From NCBI RefSeq assembly GCF_002102475.1, contig NZ_MSQD01000013.1, positions 25,656-89,655 on the forward strand: a stretch of 64,000 bases of DNA, read 5' to 3'. A model generated the notes under the pieces. The model was not told the origin of the DNA, searched no databases, and saw only the letters and a list, made by a program, of their open reading frames with translations. Position 1 is the stretch's first letter; every line of letters begins with the position of its first letter. The position numbers and the translations under genes were made by a program. Source of the DNA: Thermoanaerobacterium sp. PSU-2 (lineage in GTDB: Bacteria; Bacillota; Thermoanaerobacteria; Thermoanaerobacterales; Thermoanaerobacteraceae). This document shows positions 1 to 7,846 of this stretch, piece by piece.

Positions 1-583
1 TGTCAATCTCGTCAAATACTGATTTGATGATCAGCATAAACACGGCAATCCCAGTTGAATTGACCAATATCATAGGTATGCCAATCACCTTTACCAGCGA
101 TAGTGCACTGGCAAAAGGTCTCGATATGGCAAGGATCAATACCATCTGCAATGTTTCACCAATTATGCCTGCTAAAAATGCTATTTTCCAGTCAACCGTA
201 TTTTTATAGTATTTCTTTATGATGCCGCCTATAAGTCCTTCCGCCGTTGTCGATATTCCACACGCTAAAGCCGTAAATCCGCCTATTAAAAATCTGTGAA
301 ACCCAGCTATAAATCCAACAATAAGCCCGATAAAAGGTCCACCTAAAAGTCCTGCTATCATAGGTCCTACTACCCTCGAATTGGCAATAGCACCATTTAT
401 AGGAATGCCTACATACGTTCCTATGATGCCTATTAAGCTGAATATAGTTATCAGTATAGATAGGTCTTTATAACTTACATTATTGCTTATAACCTTCTTA
501 AAGAAGTTTGCTTTTGACAAGATAAAAGCCAAAAGTCCTATCATGCTGAATCTTTCGGCCAACAAAATAAGCAGGTTTAACAT
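1..583 (-). CDS. LytS-type sensor histidine kinase, N-terminal part (runs off the window)
   Basis: The reading frame starts at ATG 583 with the ribosome site GGAGAT a few bases upstream and stays open to base 1, giving about 194 visible residues. They are almost entirely hydrophobic and form a multi-helix membrane region. Features such as GTYVGIPINGAIANSRVVGP, then GLLGGPFIGLIVGFIAG and GGFTALACGISTTAEGLIGG, are typical of the 5TM-5TMR_LYT domain of LytS/YehU sensors. In that family this membrane part senses an extracellular or envelope signal, and GAF, HisKA-like and ATPase parts follow. Those parts and the expected LytTR response-regulator partner lie outside the window, so kinase activity is inferred, not seen. 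Confidence 0.82.
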   Translation of the reverse strand, partial: MLNLLILLAERFSMIGLLAFILSKANFFKKVISNNVSYKDLSILITIFSLIGIIGTYVGIPINGAIANSRVVGPMIAGLLGGPFIGLIVGFIAGFHRFLIGGFTALACGISTTAEGLIGGIIKKYYKNTVDWKIAFLAGIIGETLQMVLILAISRPFASALSLVKVIGIPMILVNSTGIAVFMLIIKSVFDEID

Positions 584-614
584 GATTTCATCTCCAATTG
601 CGTCTAATTAATTT

Positions 615-1175
615 TTACATCAATATGTTTTTAAAATCTATCTTTAAATCTTCAAATATGCCGACTTTAATAATATCGTCAAAGCTGTATTGCTCTACAT
701 CACTGTATTCATCATTCTGATTCATTCTAAAAACTATAATGCTTTTTTTATGTGGATTCACAATCCAGTATTCCTTTACACCTGAGCTTTGATATAAATT
801 CACTTTTACAACGTAATCTCTTGACAAAGAAGATGGTGAGGCTATCTCTATTATCATATCCGGAGCGCCATCACATCCTTTATCATTTAACTTTTTCTCA
901 TCGCATACAATAGATATATCAGGTTGTACTCTGCTTACCTTATTATTTTTATCTTTTAGCCGGACGTCAAAGGGCGCAGAATAAACTTTGCATTTTACCC
1001 CATTTGAAGCAATATAATTATATATTAAAACTGACAATTGCATTGAAACTTCTTGATGTACCCTTGATGGTGGAGCCATCACATATATCTGTCCATCAAT
1101 CAATTCAACTCTTTCATCTTCCGGCCAGTTTTCATAATCTTCTTCTGTATAATTATTTTTTATTATTTTACTCAT
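615..1175 (-). CDS. Uma2-family (DUF820) PD-(D/E)XK nuclease-like protein
   Basis: This 186-residue protein belongs to the Uma2/DUF820 family, whose fold is that of restriction-type nucleases but whose biological role is unsettled. The family signatures are visible: VELIDGQIYVMAPPS near residue 25, QPDISIVCD, and PDMIIEIASPSS followed by a lysine-bearing KVNLYQSSGVKEYWIV segment. Together they supply the D, E-x-A and K positions of the core. An upstream in-frame start at 1226 exists, but AGGTGATG sits 7 bases before ATG 1175, so 1175 is preferred. It is a single gene without an obvious partner. A related paralogue lies at 38793-39356. Nuclease activity is inferred from the family only. Confidence 0.8.
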   Translation of the reverse strand: MSKIIKNNYTEEDYENWPEDERVELIDGQIYVMAPPSRVHQEVSMQLSVLIYNYIASNGVKCKVYSAPFDVRLKDKNNKVSRVQPDISIVCDEKKLNDKGCDGAPDMIIEIASPSSLSRDYVVKVNLYQSSGVKEYWIVNPHKKSIIVFRMNQNDEYSDVEQYSFDDIIKVGIFEDLKIDFKNILM

Positions 1176-1245
1176 ATCTACATCACCTATTTTGATTATA
1201 TCATAATCATAAATGACGTAATACAAATTTATAATGCCATTACTG

Positions 1246-2043
1246 CTATATGCTTCCTTGCCACATGCTATATTTTACTCTACTTAAGTCTTCTCCATCT
1301 TCAGGCTTCCTAAATACAAATAAATGCTCATGCATTATTAAATAAAAATTATATTTTTCCACCTGACTTTCCCAATATGGTGTTGATTTACAATTATGTT
1401 GTACTTTTATAATATCTTCCTTCAATATAAAGCCATTTTTTAGAAAAAGTTGCATCACATAAAAAGCCAGCGGAACATAATGGCCGCTTTTTCTTGTATC
1501 GCCTATCAATATCGCACAATACCCATTATTTTTTAAAACCCTGAAAAGCTCTAAAACACCTTTTTCCAACTCATTTAAAAACTTCTTTACTCCTGAAATG
1601 TTTGATAAATCACCATCTATATCACCGTTTGAATATTTTATAATATTTAGATATGGAGGATGCGTTACAACTAAATCAATACTGCCGTCATCGATTTTTT
1701 TAAGGTCTCTAATATCTCCTACTTCTACAGCAGGTTCAAACTTGTATTTATTTCCTTTAATATCACCAAAATCAATGTTTCGCTTTGCTATTTTCACCGC
1801 ATCAGGATTGATATCAAAGCCGATACCCTTCCTATTTAGTAGTTTTGCCTCTACCAAAGTAGTACCACTTCCAACCATGGGATCTAAAACAACATCGTTT
1901 TCTTTTGAATAGCGAAGTATTACATTTCTTGGAACTTGCGGTGCAAAATTCCCTCTGTATTTTCCATTATGTGTTGCCCAATCTCCTCTTTCTGGGAATG
2001 ACCAAACAGTTGTTATTTCTTTTTTGAAATTTATATTTTCCAT
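1246..2043 (-). CDS. DNA amino-methyltransferase, second methylase of a DpnII-like cassette
   Basis: This 265-residue AdoMet-dependent DNA methylase has motif I (DPMVGSGTT, residues 54-62) ahead of the catalytic motif IV (THPPY, residues 127-131). The N-terminal block TTVWSFPERGDWATH followed by YRGNFAPQVPRN is typical of N4-cytosine/N6-adenine methylases of this order. The start overlaps the end of the endonuclease gene by 13 bases, and GGAGG precedes ATG 2043, so the two are translationally coupled. In classic DpnII systems the second methylase (DpnA) protects single-stranded DNA, but it is described as a beta-class enzyme with motif IV first. This gene therefore looks like a different protein in the same place. 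The target base is not certain. Confidence 0.85.
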   Translation of the reverse strand: MENINFKKEITTVWSFPERGDWATHNGKYRGNFAPQVPRNVILRYSKENDVVLDPMVGSGTTLVEAKLLNRKGIGFDINPDAVKIAKRNIDFGDIKGNKYKFEPAVEVGDIRDLKKIDDGSIDLVVTHPPYLNIIKYSNGDIDGDLSNISGVKKFLNELEKGVLELFRVLKNNGYCAILIGDTRKSGHYVPLAFYVMQLFLKNGFILKEDIIKVQHNCKSTPYWESQVEKYNFYLIMHEHLFVFRKPEDGEDLSRVKYSMWQGSI

Positions 2044-2954
2044 AAAATTTCCTCCAACAATCCTTTCCGAACAAAATATAGATTTAATAGGTAATTAACT
2101 CGTTCAAAACCTTTATGCAATTGATTTTTTTGACCTCTCCAGCCAACCCCATCAGTTATCCAGATGAATTCAAAGCCATTTTCTTTCAGCTCATTTTGCC
2201 TTTCTATATATGAATCAACTATTTCTTGAGGTTTTGAGCCTGTCCCTGAATAAAAATTGACTTCTACATTTATAACTTTATTTCCATCTTTTATTATGAT
2301 AAAATCAGCTTTTCTGTTCTTAATTGAAGAATTTACACGTATATTATAATTATTTTCTAAGTACTGAAACTTTTTTTGAAACAATATATCAAAAGAACTT
2401 TTTCCCTTAGATGCTATTTTTTCAATCATCGGCTTTAACATCAATTCCATAGCATCTCCACTTCTATTCTTACGTGCATTGGTATCCATGCCAACTTCGA
2501 CACCTAAGACGTAATCTTGTACACTTCTTGAAGATAATTCAAGGAAAAATCTCTTTAAACCAGTTTTTTCAAAGAACTCAACAATATTTTCAATATCTGT
2601 ATTTGTCAACGTCTTTTTATTAAATTCATAATGAACTATGTTAAAACGTTCATCATTAAAATCATCAATAACTGTCAGCTTTTGTTCTCGTATTGCTAAT
2701 AAAATCGGGATAGTAGAAAGAACTTGAGGATAACTTAACAAAATTCTCCTTAAATCGTCATCAAATTGTTTATTTCCTATCAATGTGTTTAGAATATTAA
2801 ATTCAATCTTATACTTATCAACGTGTCTTTTTACTTTCTCCCAATCCACAAAAAATTTGTAGTTCCTATTTGTATCAACTAATGTATTGTGAAATTCTTC
2901 TATGACTTCTTCTAAATTTTCCATTCTTAAAAAATCAAAATAGATTGAATCCAT
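2031..2954 (-). CDS. DpnII/MboI-family type II restriction endonuclease (predicted GATC)
   Basis: This protein of about 307 residues matches the DpnII family along its length. It has the N-terminal TDTNRNYKFFVDWEKV-type segment, the hallmark GVEVGMDTNARKNRSGDAME near residues 151-170, a nuclease core ADFIIIKDGN then VINVEVNFYSGTGSK, and the late WITDGVGWRGQKN block. Family members cut before GATC when adenine is unmethylated. An ATG at 2969 overlaps the GAGGGGG ribosome site and is too close to it, so ATG 2954 with 6-base spacing is chosen. It lies between a Dam-type methylase upstream and another methylase downstream, as expected for a self-protecting cassette. Specificity is inferred from the family. 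Confidence 0.92.
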   Translation of the reverse strand: MDSIYFDFLRMENLEEVIEEFHNTLVDTNRNYKFFVDWEKVKRHVDKYKIEFNILNTLIGNKQFDDDLRRILLSYPQVLSTIPILLAIREQKLTVIDDFNDERFNIVHYEFNKKTLTNTDIENIVEFFEKTGLKRFFLELSSRSVQDYVLGVEVGMDTNARKNRSGDAMELMLKPMIEKIASKGKSSFDILFQKKFQYLENNYNIRVNSSIKNRKADFIIIKDGNKVINVEVNFYSGTGSKPQEIVDSYIERQNELKENGFEFIWITDGVGWRGQKNQLHKGFERVNYLLNLYFVRKGLLEEILWKI

Positions 2955-2980
2955 GCTAAGCCCCCTCATTTAATTCCAAT

Positions 2981-3943
2981 TTATTTATAATTTCTAATTA
3001 TAAGTTCATTAATTGGCCCCCGCCCATTACCTTTGCTATTAATGTATCTTTTGGCACTGACTCTCTCTATAATAAATTCTTCATACAATTTATCAAAAAA
3101 ATCATCATCTTTATCAATGTTTTTAGGATCTGAATTGCTTAATATTAAATAAGCTCCTTTTTTATCCATCTCTTTAAAGTACTCAGACAACCTAACTTGA
3201 TCGCCATCATCAAATCCCAATTCATTGTATGATGTAAAATTAGAAGTCGAACTTAGTGGGCGATATGGCGGATCGAGGTATACAAGGCTGCCTTTCTTTA
3301 TAAACTTTTTCGATTCTTCAAAATCTGCACATATAATCTCCGTATTTATTAATGCTTTATTAACCTCATATAAATTTTCTTTATCACAGATTTTAGGTTT
3401 ACTATATTTGCCAAATGGTACATTAAAATCTCCATTTTTGTTTAATCTATATAAACCATTAAAACATGTCTTGTTTAAAAAAATCAAGTAAGAAGCTCTT
3501 TTTATCCAGTCAGAATTATACATAAAATAATTAAATGTATCTTTTTGAGTGTTATACTCTTCTCTAACATTGTAATAAAATTCTTTTCTTTCCTCATCTG
3601 ATAATTTTAAATATCTACTTTCGATATCTTCTAATTCGAATATTAAATCTTCTACATTATTTTGTATGGCTTTATATCCTACAATTAACTCTTTATTCGA
3701 ATCTATCAAAAAAGTTTCTTTTACGTTATAATTATTTTTTAAAAAAAAGAAAAAGGCTCCTCCACCTACAAAGGGTTCAATATAACTTTCTATCTCGTGT
3801 TTCTGCATTATTTGTAATGGCAATCTGCTATTTAGCTCATTTAAAAGTTGAGTTTTGCCTCCAGCCCATTTTAAAAAAGGTTTTGCGCTAATTTTTGAGT
3901 ATTTTTTATCTTCAAAACCATTTATCAAAACTTGCTCATTCAT
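2981..3943 (-). CDS. Dam-type (D12 class) adenine-N6 DNA methyltransferase of the DpnII-like cassette
   Basis: This 320-residue D12-class adenine methylase should protect GATC sites from the neighbouring endonuclease. KPFLKWAGGKTQLL (residues 21-34) and YIEPFVGGGAFFF (54-66) form the AdoMet-binding region, and DPPY (224-227) is the catalytic motif, followed by the SSTSNFTSYNE segment usual in Dam and DpnM. It is first in the cassette and preceded by a plausible sigma-A promoter, so protection would be made before cutting. The stop codon lies 26 bases before the endonuclease start. It could also influence gene expression through GATC methylation, as solitary Dam does elsewhere, but nothing here shows that. 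Confidence 0.93.
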   Translation of the reverse strand: MNEQVLINGFEDKKYSKISAKPFLKWAGGKTQLLNELNSRLPLQIMQKHEIESYIEPFVGGGAFFFFLKNNYNVKETFLIDSNKELIVGYKAIQNNVEDLIFELEDIESRYLKLSDEERKEFYYNVREEYNTQKDTFNYFMYNSDWIKRASYLIFLNKTCFNGLYRLNKNGDFNVPFGKYSKPKICDKENLYEVNKALINTEIICADFEESKKFIKKGSLVYLDPPYRPLSSTSNFTSYNELGFDDGDQVRLSEYFKEMDKKGAYLILSNSDPKNIDKDDDFFDKLYEEFIIERVSAKRYINSKGNGRGPINELIIRNYK

Positions 3944-3984
3944 TGTAAAATCCCATCCAATCGTTCATTCTTCATGTCTTCTAT

Positions 3985-4014
3985 ATTATATCATAAATCA
4001 TTTTGTATAAACAA
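3985..4014 (-). promoter_or_regulatory. Predicted sigma-A promoter of the DpnII-like cassette
   Basis: On the minus strand a -35 box TTGTTT (4009-4014) is followed 18 bases later by a perfect -10 box TATAAT (3985-3990), about 40 bases before the adenine methylase start. Prediction from sequence only. Confidence 0.55.
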
Positions 4015-4041
4015 TTTTGGTATCCAGTAGCATCTTTCCTC

Positions 4042-5016
4042 CTACGTAAAAGACGGAAATACGTGGTCCTCGCTGGCTCTACCAGTCAAAAGATACCTCT
4101 CAAGTTCTTCGACATTGTACTTTCTCTGTGGATATGAGTTGAAGTAGTTTCGCGGTACTTCATAATCACGTTTCGGCTGTTGTGCGCTTTCTATTTGTGA
4201 AAACAGTTCTTTTTCTTTAACGTAGTTTTCCGCCACTTTCTCTAAAAATTTTGCTGGATACTTTATTTCTTTTCCTTTCATCCTAGAAAGGCAGACCTTC
4301 ACATCGTCGTCACTAAGATCGTATTTGCTTTTAATGGTATTTATCAAGGCGTTCGGTACTGACGTATCGCTTTTAGTCTTATCATTTTTTGATGTGCTTT
4401 GCTTCTCTGTTTCAAATTTTTTTGCCGTAGAAAAATCCTCATGATTGATAGATCGATCTATCATATCATTTTTATCAATCCATCTATCTGATTGATATGA
4501 TTTATATATATTATTACTCATTGTATATATGTCATCACTTTTTGAAACTGGTGATTTTTCAATGATTTCAGAAAATGATGATCCACTCGCACGTTTACTA
4601 AACTGTGATGTGGTTTCACTTTCTGAAAGCCCATTTAAATTAAGTGATTTAAGCCAATCCTCGTATGTAAAATATTGGCATGTTTCTTTGTCATAAGCAT
4701 ACGTCACATTTTTGTCACTTTCATTTTTTGAAATCATGTAGTACTTTTTTATCCTGCCTAAGTCTGTGTTGTCAATAAAGCATATTAGAAGCTTTTTGTC
4801 GATCAACTTCTTTATTGATTCAGAAATCGCGCCGGCTGACAGTCCTGTACCACTGTCTAACCTCTTTTTAGCGCCGTCAAGTTTGCCATTCTGGAATTCA
4901 TCTGTTGTAATGTGGGCCGGAGCTTTATCAGCATGTTTTAATAAAAACAGCAAAAGTTTTATCTCGCTTCCAGAAAGGCTATCTAAATTTTCGTATATAT
5001 AATCTATCCCTAACAT
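4042..5016 (-). CDS. Unrecognised winged-helix protein, replication-initiator-like
   Basis: I do not recognise this 324-residue protein as a named family. The N-terminal 110 residues (LSGSEIKLLLFLLKHADK, then SAGAISESIKKLIDKKLLICF) read as a winged helix of the kind found in plasmid and phage replication proteins. The middle (about 120-230) is polar, rich in S, D, N and K and probably disordered. The C-terminal part (VPNALINTIKSKYDLSDDDVKVCLSRM and KYPAKFLEKVAENYVKEKE) is a compact helical domain reminiscent of phage or plasmid Rep and DnaD-like proteins. ATG 5052 lacks a ribosome site, while GGGAGAGG stands 6 bases before ATG 5016, so 5016 is chosen. No phage genes adjoin it; it may be a remnant of a mobile element. 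Confidence 0.6.
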   Translation of the reverse strand: MLGIDYIYENLDSLSGSEIKLLLFLLKHADKAPAHITTDEFQNGKLDGAKKRLDSGTGLSAGAISESIKKLIDKKLLICFIDNTDLGRIKKYYMISKNESDKNVTYAYDKETCQYFTYEDWLKSLNLNGLSESETTSQFSKRASGSSFSEIIEKSPVSKSDDIYTMSNNIYKSYQSDRWIDKNDMIDRSINHEDFSTAKKFETEKQSTSKNDKTKSDTSVPNALINTIKSKYDLSDDDVKVCLSRMKGKEIKYPAKFLEKVAENYVKEKELFSQIESAQQPKRDYEVPRNYFNSYPQRKYNVEELERYLLTGRASEDHVFPSFT

Positions 5017-5027
5017 CCATATCCTCT

Positions 5028-5065
5028 CCCTATATTTTATTTTCGGTTTCATTTATAATATAGGG
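5028..5065. promoter_or_regulatory. 9-bp inverted repeat overlapping the ribosome site of the winged-helix gene
   Basis: CCCTATATT (5028-5036) and AATATAGGG (5057-5065) form a perfect 9-bp inverted repeat with a 20-base spacer. In the transcript the second arm contains the first three G of the GGGAGAGG ribosome site. It could be a DNA operator or an RNA hairpin that hides the ribosome site. Confidence 0.5.
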
Positions 5066-5090
5066 AAAGTTTAAAAATCTTATATGCGTT

Positions 5091-5663
5091 TTAAAAATTT
5101 TTTTGGCTTACGATTTTTTTGATATAGACTGATTCATATTCGTCTTCCAAAATGTCCATGATTATCTCATCATACCTTTCACCTGCAATTTTTTTCGCTC
5201 CTCTTATCCTTCCTGCCTCCTTGAAGCCAACTTTTTTGTAGCAAGATATGGCCAGTTTATTGTAAGAGTAAACTCTTAAATAAATATTGTGCATATTGAG
5301 GATATTGAATCCAAAATCAAGTGCCAGTTTAAGCGCATCTTGACCATAACCTTTGCTCCAATATTCTTTATTGCCAATAAATAATCCTACTTCAGCAACT
5401 CCATTTATATAATCTATTTTAGGAAATCCGATATTGCCTATAAGCTCATCTCGCTTAGTATCTACTATGGCAAAATTGTAATCTTTAGAAAGGCCTTCCA
5501 CGAGTTCTTTTTCTCTTTCTTTAGTAACGATCTGTGATGCGAAAATCATTCCCGCTGCAACTTCCATGTCATTAATCCACTCTACATATTTCTCGTAGTC
5601 ATCCACATTCATCGGCGATAGATAACATTTTTCTCCTATTAATTTCTTATAATACAATTTCAT
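5091..5663 (-). CDS. GNAT acetyltransferase, RimJ/RimL type
   Basis: This 190-residue protein has the RimL-type GNAT fold. An N-terminal segment contains YLSPMNVDDYEKYVEWIND, a central beta-strand region contains NVAIVDTKRDELIGNIG-like residues, the acetyl-CoA site reads NKEYWSKGYGQDALKLALDFGF near residues 97-118, and the late AISCYKKVGFKEAGRIR helps bind the cofactor. Family members acetylate ribosomal protein N-termini, antibiotics or small amines. The substrate here is unknown. It is a single gene, divergent from the germination permease, with GAGG just before ATG 5663. Confidence 0.85.
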   Translation of the reverse strand: MKLYYKKLIGEKCYLSPMNVDDYEKYVEWINDMEVAAGMIFASQIVTKEREKELVEGLSKDYNFAIVDTKRDELIGNIGFPKIDYINGVAEVGLFIGNKEYWSKGYGQDALKLALDFGFNILNMHNIYLRVYSYNKLAISCYKKVGFKEAGRIRGAKKIAGERYDEIIMDILEDEYESVYIKKIVSQKNF

Positions 5664-5804
5664 CTCACCTCACATTAAATGTTAAAACAATTTTATTCCT
5701 GTAGGTTAAACGTGTCAAGAAATTTACTTTCATCAAACCCGCATAAATTATATTTAAGATTTAAAACTAATAGTGACACTTGTATGAATGTGGGGATGTT
5801 ATGT

Positions 5805-6890
5805 ATGAAAAGCGTAACGATTAAGGAACTTTTTTCAACCATGTTTTTATTTGAAATAGGAAATACTATTTTATTTGCACATGGAATATCAGCAAAGCAA
5901 GATTCATGGATAGCGGTTTTGCTGGCAATGATCTCAGCCATACCGCTTTTGTATTTGTATATCTTTTTATACAACACATACAAGGTCAATCTAACTGAAA
6001 TATTGAAAATAAGCTTTGGAAAGATCATTGGAAAAATGATATCAATAATCTACATGTTTTACTTTTTTTACATGGCGGCTCGCGTTACGAGGGATTATTT
6101 AGAGCTAAGCACAGGCAGTATTTTTCCTTTATCACCTATTAAATTTATAGCTATATTCTTGATAATTGTAACAATATATTTTTTGTTGTTTGACATAAGC
6201 GTAACATTAAAAGTAGCCAGCATGTTGCTGCCTTTTTTTCTATCCTTAGTATCAGTGGTTTTTATCTTTGCTTTTACCATACCAGGTTATAGCTTCAGTA
6301 AGATCTTTCCGGTATTTGCAGGTGGAATAATGCCTATATTAAAAGCAGCATACCCACGTATACTTACTTTTCCTTTTGGCGAGATGTTCGTCTTTATGAT
6401 GGTATTTCCAGAATTAAAATGCGAGAAAGATTTATTCAAGTACTCTTCTCTTGTTTATTTGATTACTGGAATTTTACTTGCATTCAATGATATAAACATG
6501 ATATCTGCGATAGGCGTCAAAGAAGCATCCAGAGTAAATTTCCCATTTTACACTGTAACGCGACTTATTACATTAGGCTTTTTTAGAAATTTGGATTCTT
6601 TATACATAGCCCTTATGATAATAGGCAATTTAATCAAGATAATCATTTTTGCCTTTGCCGGTTTAAAAGCATGTCAATCCGTTTTTGAGATTAAAGAATA
6701 TAAATTTTTGCTTATACCCATTGGTGCAATCATATATGCCTTGTCAATTGTCACAGCAGAATCGTATTTTGTTCAAGTACCCATAGAGCTACCTATAATG
6801 GCCCTTTACGTTCATATTCCATTGCAAATAATAATACCTATTCTTTTATTGATAATTTATTTTCTAAAAAGGCATAAACTTCATTCTTAA
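5805..6890 (+). CDS. GerAB/ArcD/ProY-type spore germination permease
   Basis: This membrane protein of about 361 residues has some ten hydrophobic segments, in the spore-permease family (GerAB-like), which acts in the inner spore membrane in detecting germinants such as amino acids. The start KSVTIKELFSTMFLFEIGNTILFAHG and the later FPFGEMFVFMMVFPEL are typical of the family. The frame is open upstream to 5679, but that part is polar and unlike the family. ATG 5805 is placed by the GGGG ribosome site and by alignment to the usual N-terminus. No gerAA or gerAC gene adjoins it, so it is an orphan B subunit or takes part in another receptor. Confidence 0.85.
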   Translation: MKSVTIKELFSTMFLFEIGNTILFAHGISAKQDSWIAVLLAMISAIPLLYLYIFLYNTYKVNLTEILKISFGKIIGKMISIIYMFYFFYMAARVTRDYLELSTGSIFPLSPIKFIAIFLIIVTIYFLLFDISVTLKVASMLLPFFLSLVSVVFIFAFTIPGYSFSKIFPVFAGGIMPILKAAYPRILTFPFGEMFVFMMVFPELKCEKDLFKYSSLVYLITGILLAFNDINMISAIGVKEASRVNFPFYTVTRLITLGFFRNLDSLYIALMIIGNLIKIIIFAFAGLKACQSVFEIKEYKFLLIPIGAIIYALSIVTAESYFVQVPIELPIMALYVHIPLQIIIPILLLIIYFLKRHKLHS

Positions 6891-6940
6891 CTTGATTTTG
6901 CCACCTTTATGTTATATCATAGCCTTAAGGGGTGGTGTAA

Positions 6941-7783
6941 ATGATTAAACGAGTTTTAGGAAATACCGGCGAAGAACTTTCAATAATAGGATTTGGCGGT
7001 ATACTGGTCATGAATATGGAGCAAAGCAAATCTAATGACTTGGTATCTTACGCTATAGATCAAGGAATAAACTACTTTGATGTGTCACCAAGCTATGGCG
7101 ATGCAGAGATTAAACTTGGAAATGCTTTGGTCGGCAAAAGAGAAAAAATATTTTTGGCATGTAAAACCGACGGACGCACAGAAGAAAGTACTTTAAAGGA
7201 AATGACAGAATCTTTTAAAAGGCTAAAAACTGACTATTTTGATTTATATCAATTGCATGAAATGAAGACAGAAGATGATTACAATAAAGCTATAAGTCCT
7301 GGAGGAGTATTAGAGCTTTTAGACAAAGCTAAAAAAGATGGAAAGATAAGATATACAGGATTTTCTGCACATTCTGTCGATATTGCTTTAAAGCTTATGG
7401 ATGCCTTTGACTTCGATGCAATATTGTTTCCTGTGAATTTCGTGAATTATTTTAATGGCAACTTTGGACCTCAAGTTATTGAAAAAGCAATTTCAAAAAA
7501 TATAGGCAGGCTTGCCATAAAAGCAATGGCATTTACGACAAAATCTCAATACGATACATCACATCCAAAAACATGGTATATGCCAATTGAGGATAAAGAA
7601 ATCGCAAAATTAGCATTGAGATTTACATTGTCACAGCCAATAACCGCTGCTATACCTCCTGGCGATGAATCGTATTTCCCATTGGCACTGGAAGTGGCAG
7701 AAAGCTTTAGAGAAATCACAGATGATGAAATCAATCATCTAAAAGAAATCGCTAAAGGCGTTACACCTATATTTCATGCATAA
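6941..7783 (+). CDS. Aldo/keto reductase
   Basis: This 280-residue NAD(P)H-dependent oxidoreductase has a TIM-barrel fold. The catalytic tetrad can be read: D47 and Y52 in FDVSPSYGDAE, K75 in ACKTDG and H106 in LYQLHEM. Early GFGG and late AIPPGDES fit the cofactor site of the short bacterial aldo/keto reductases. It follows the germination permease by 50 bases with its own GGGGTGG ribosome site and ends just before a strong hairpin. The substrate cannot be told from sequence. A general role in reducing aldehydes or ketones is inferred. Confidence 0.88.
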   Translation: MIKRVLGNTGEELSIIGFGGILVMNMEQSKSNDLVSYAIDQGINYFDVSPSYGDAEIKLGNALVGKREKIFLACKTDGRTEESTLKEMTESFKRLKTDYFDLYQLHEMKTEDDYNKAISPGGVLELLDKAKKDGKIRYTGFSAHSVDIALKLMDAFDFDAILFPVNFVNYFNGNFGPQVIEKAISKNIGRLAIKAMAFTTKSQYDTSHPKTWYMPIEDKEIAKLALRFTLSQPITAAIPPGDESYFPLALEVAESFREITDDEINHLKEIAKGVTPIFHA

Positions 7784-7791
7784 AGACAATA

Positions 7792-7828
7792 CCTCCAACC
7801 ACACATTGCTGCCAAGGGTGGTTGGAGG
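7792..7828. terminator. Hairpin terminator between convergent genes
   Basis: CCTCCAACCAC (7792-7802) pairs with GTGGTTGGAGG (7818-7828), an 11-bp stem with a 15-base loop, followed on the plus strand by TTTATT. It lies between the reductase gene and the convergent 13-gene operon and probably serves the plus strand best. Confidence 0.8.
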
Positions 7829-7846
7829 TTTATTCTACAAATTAGA

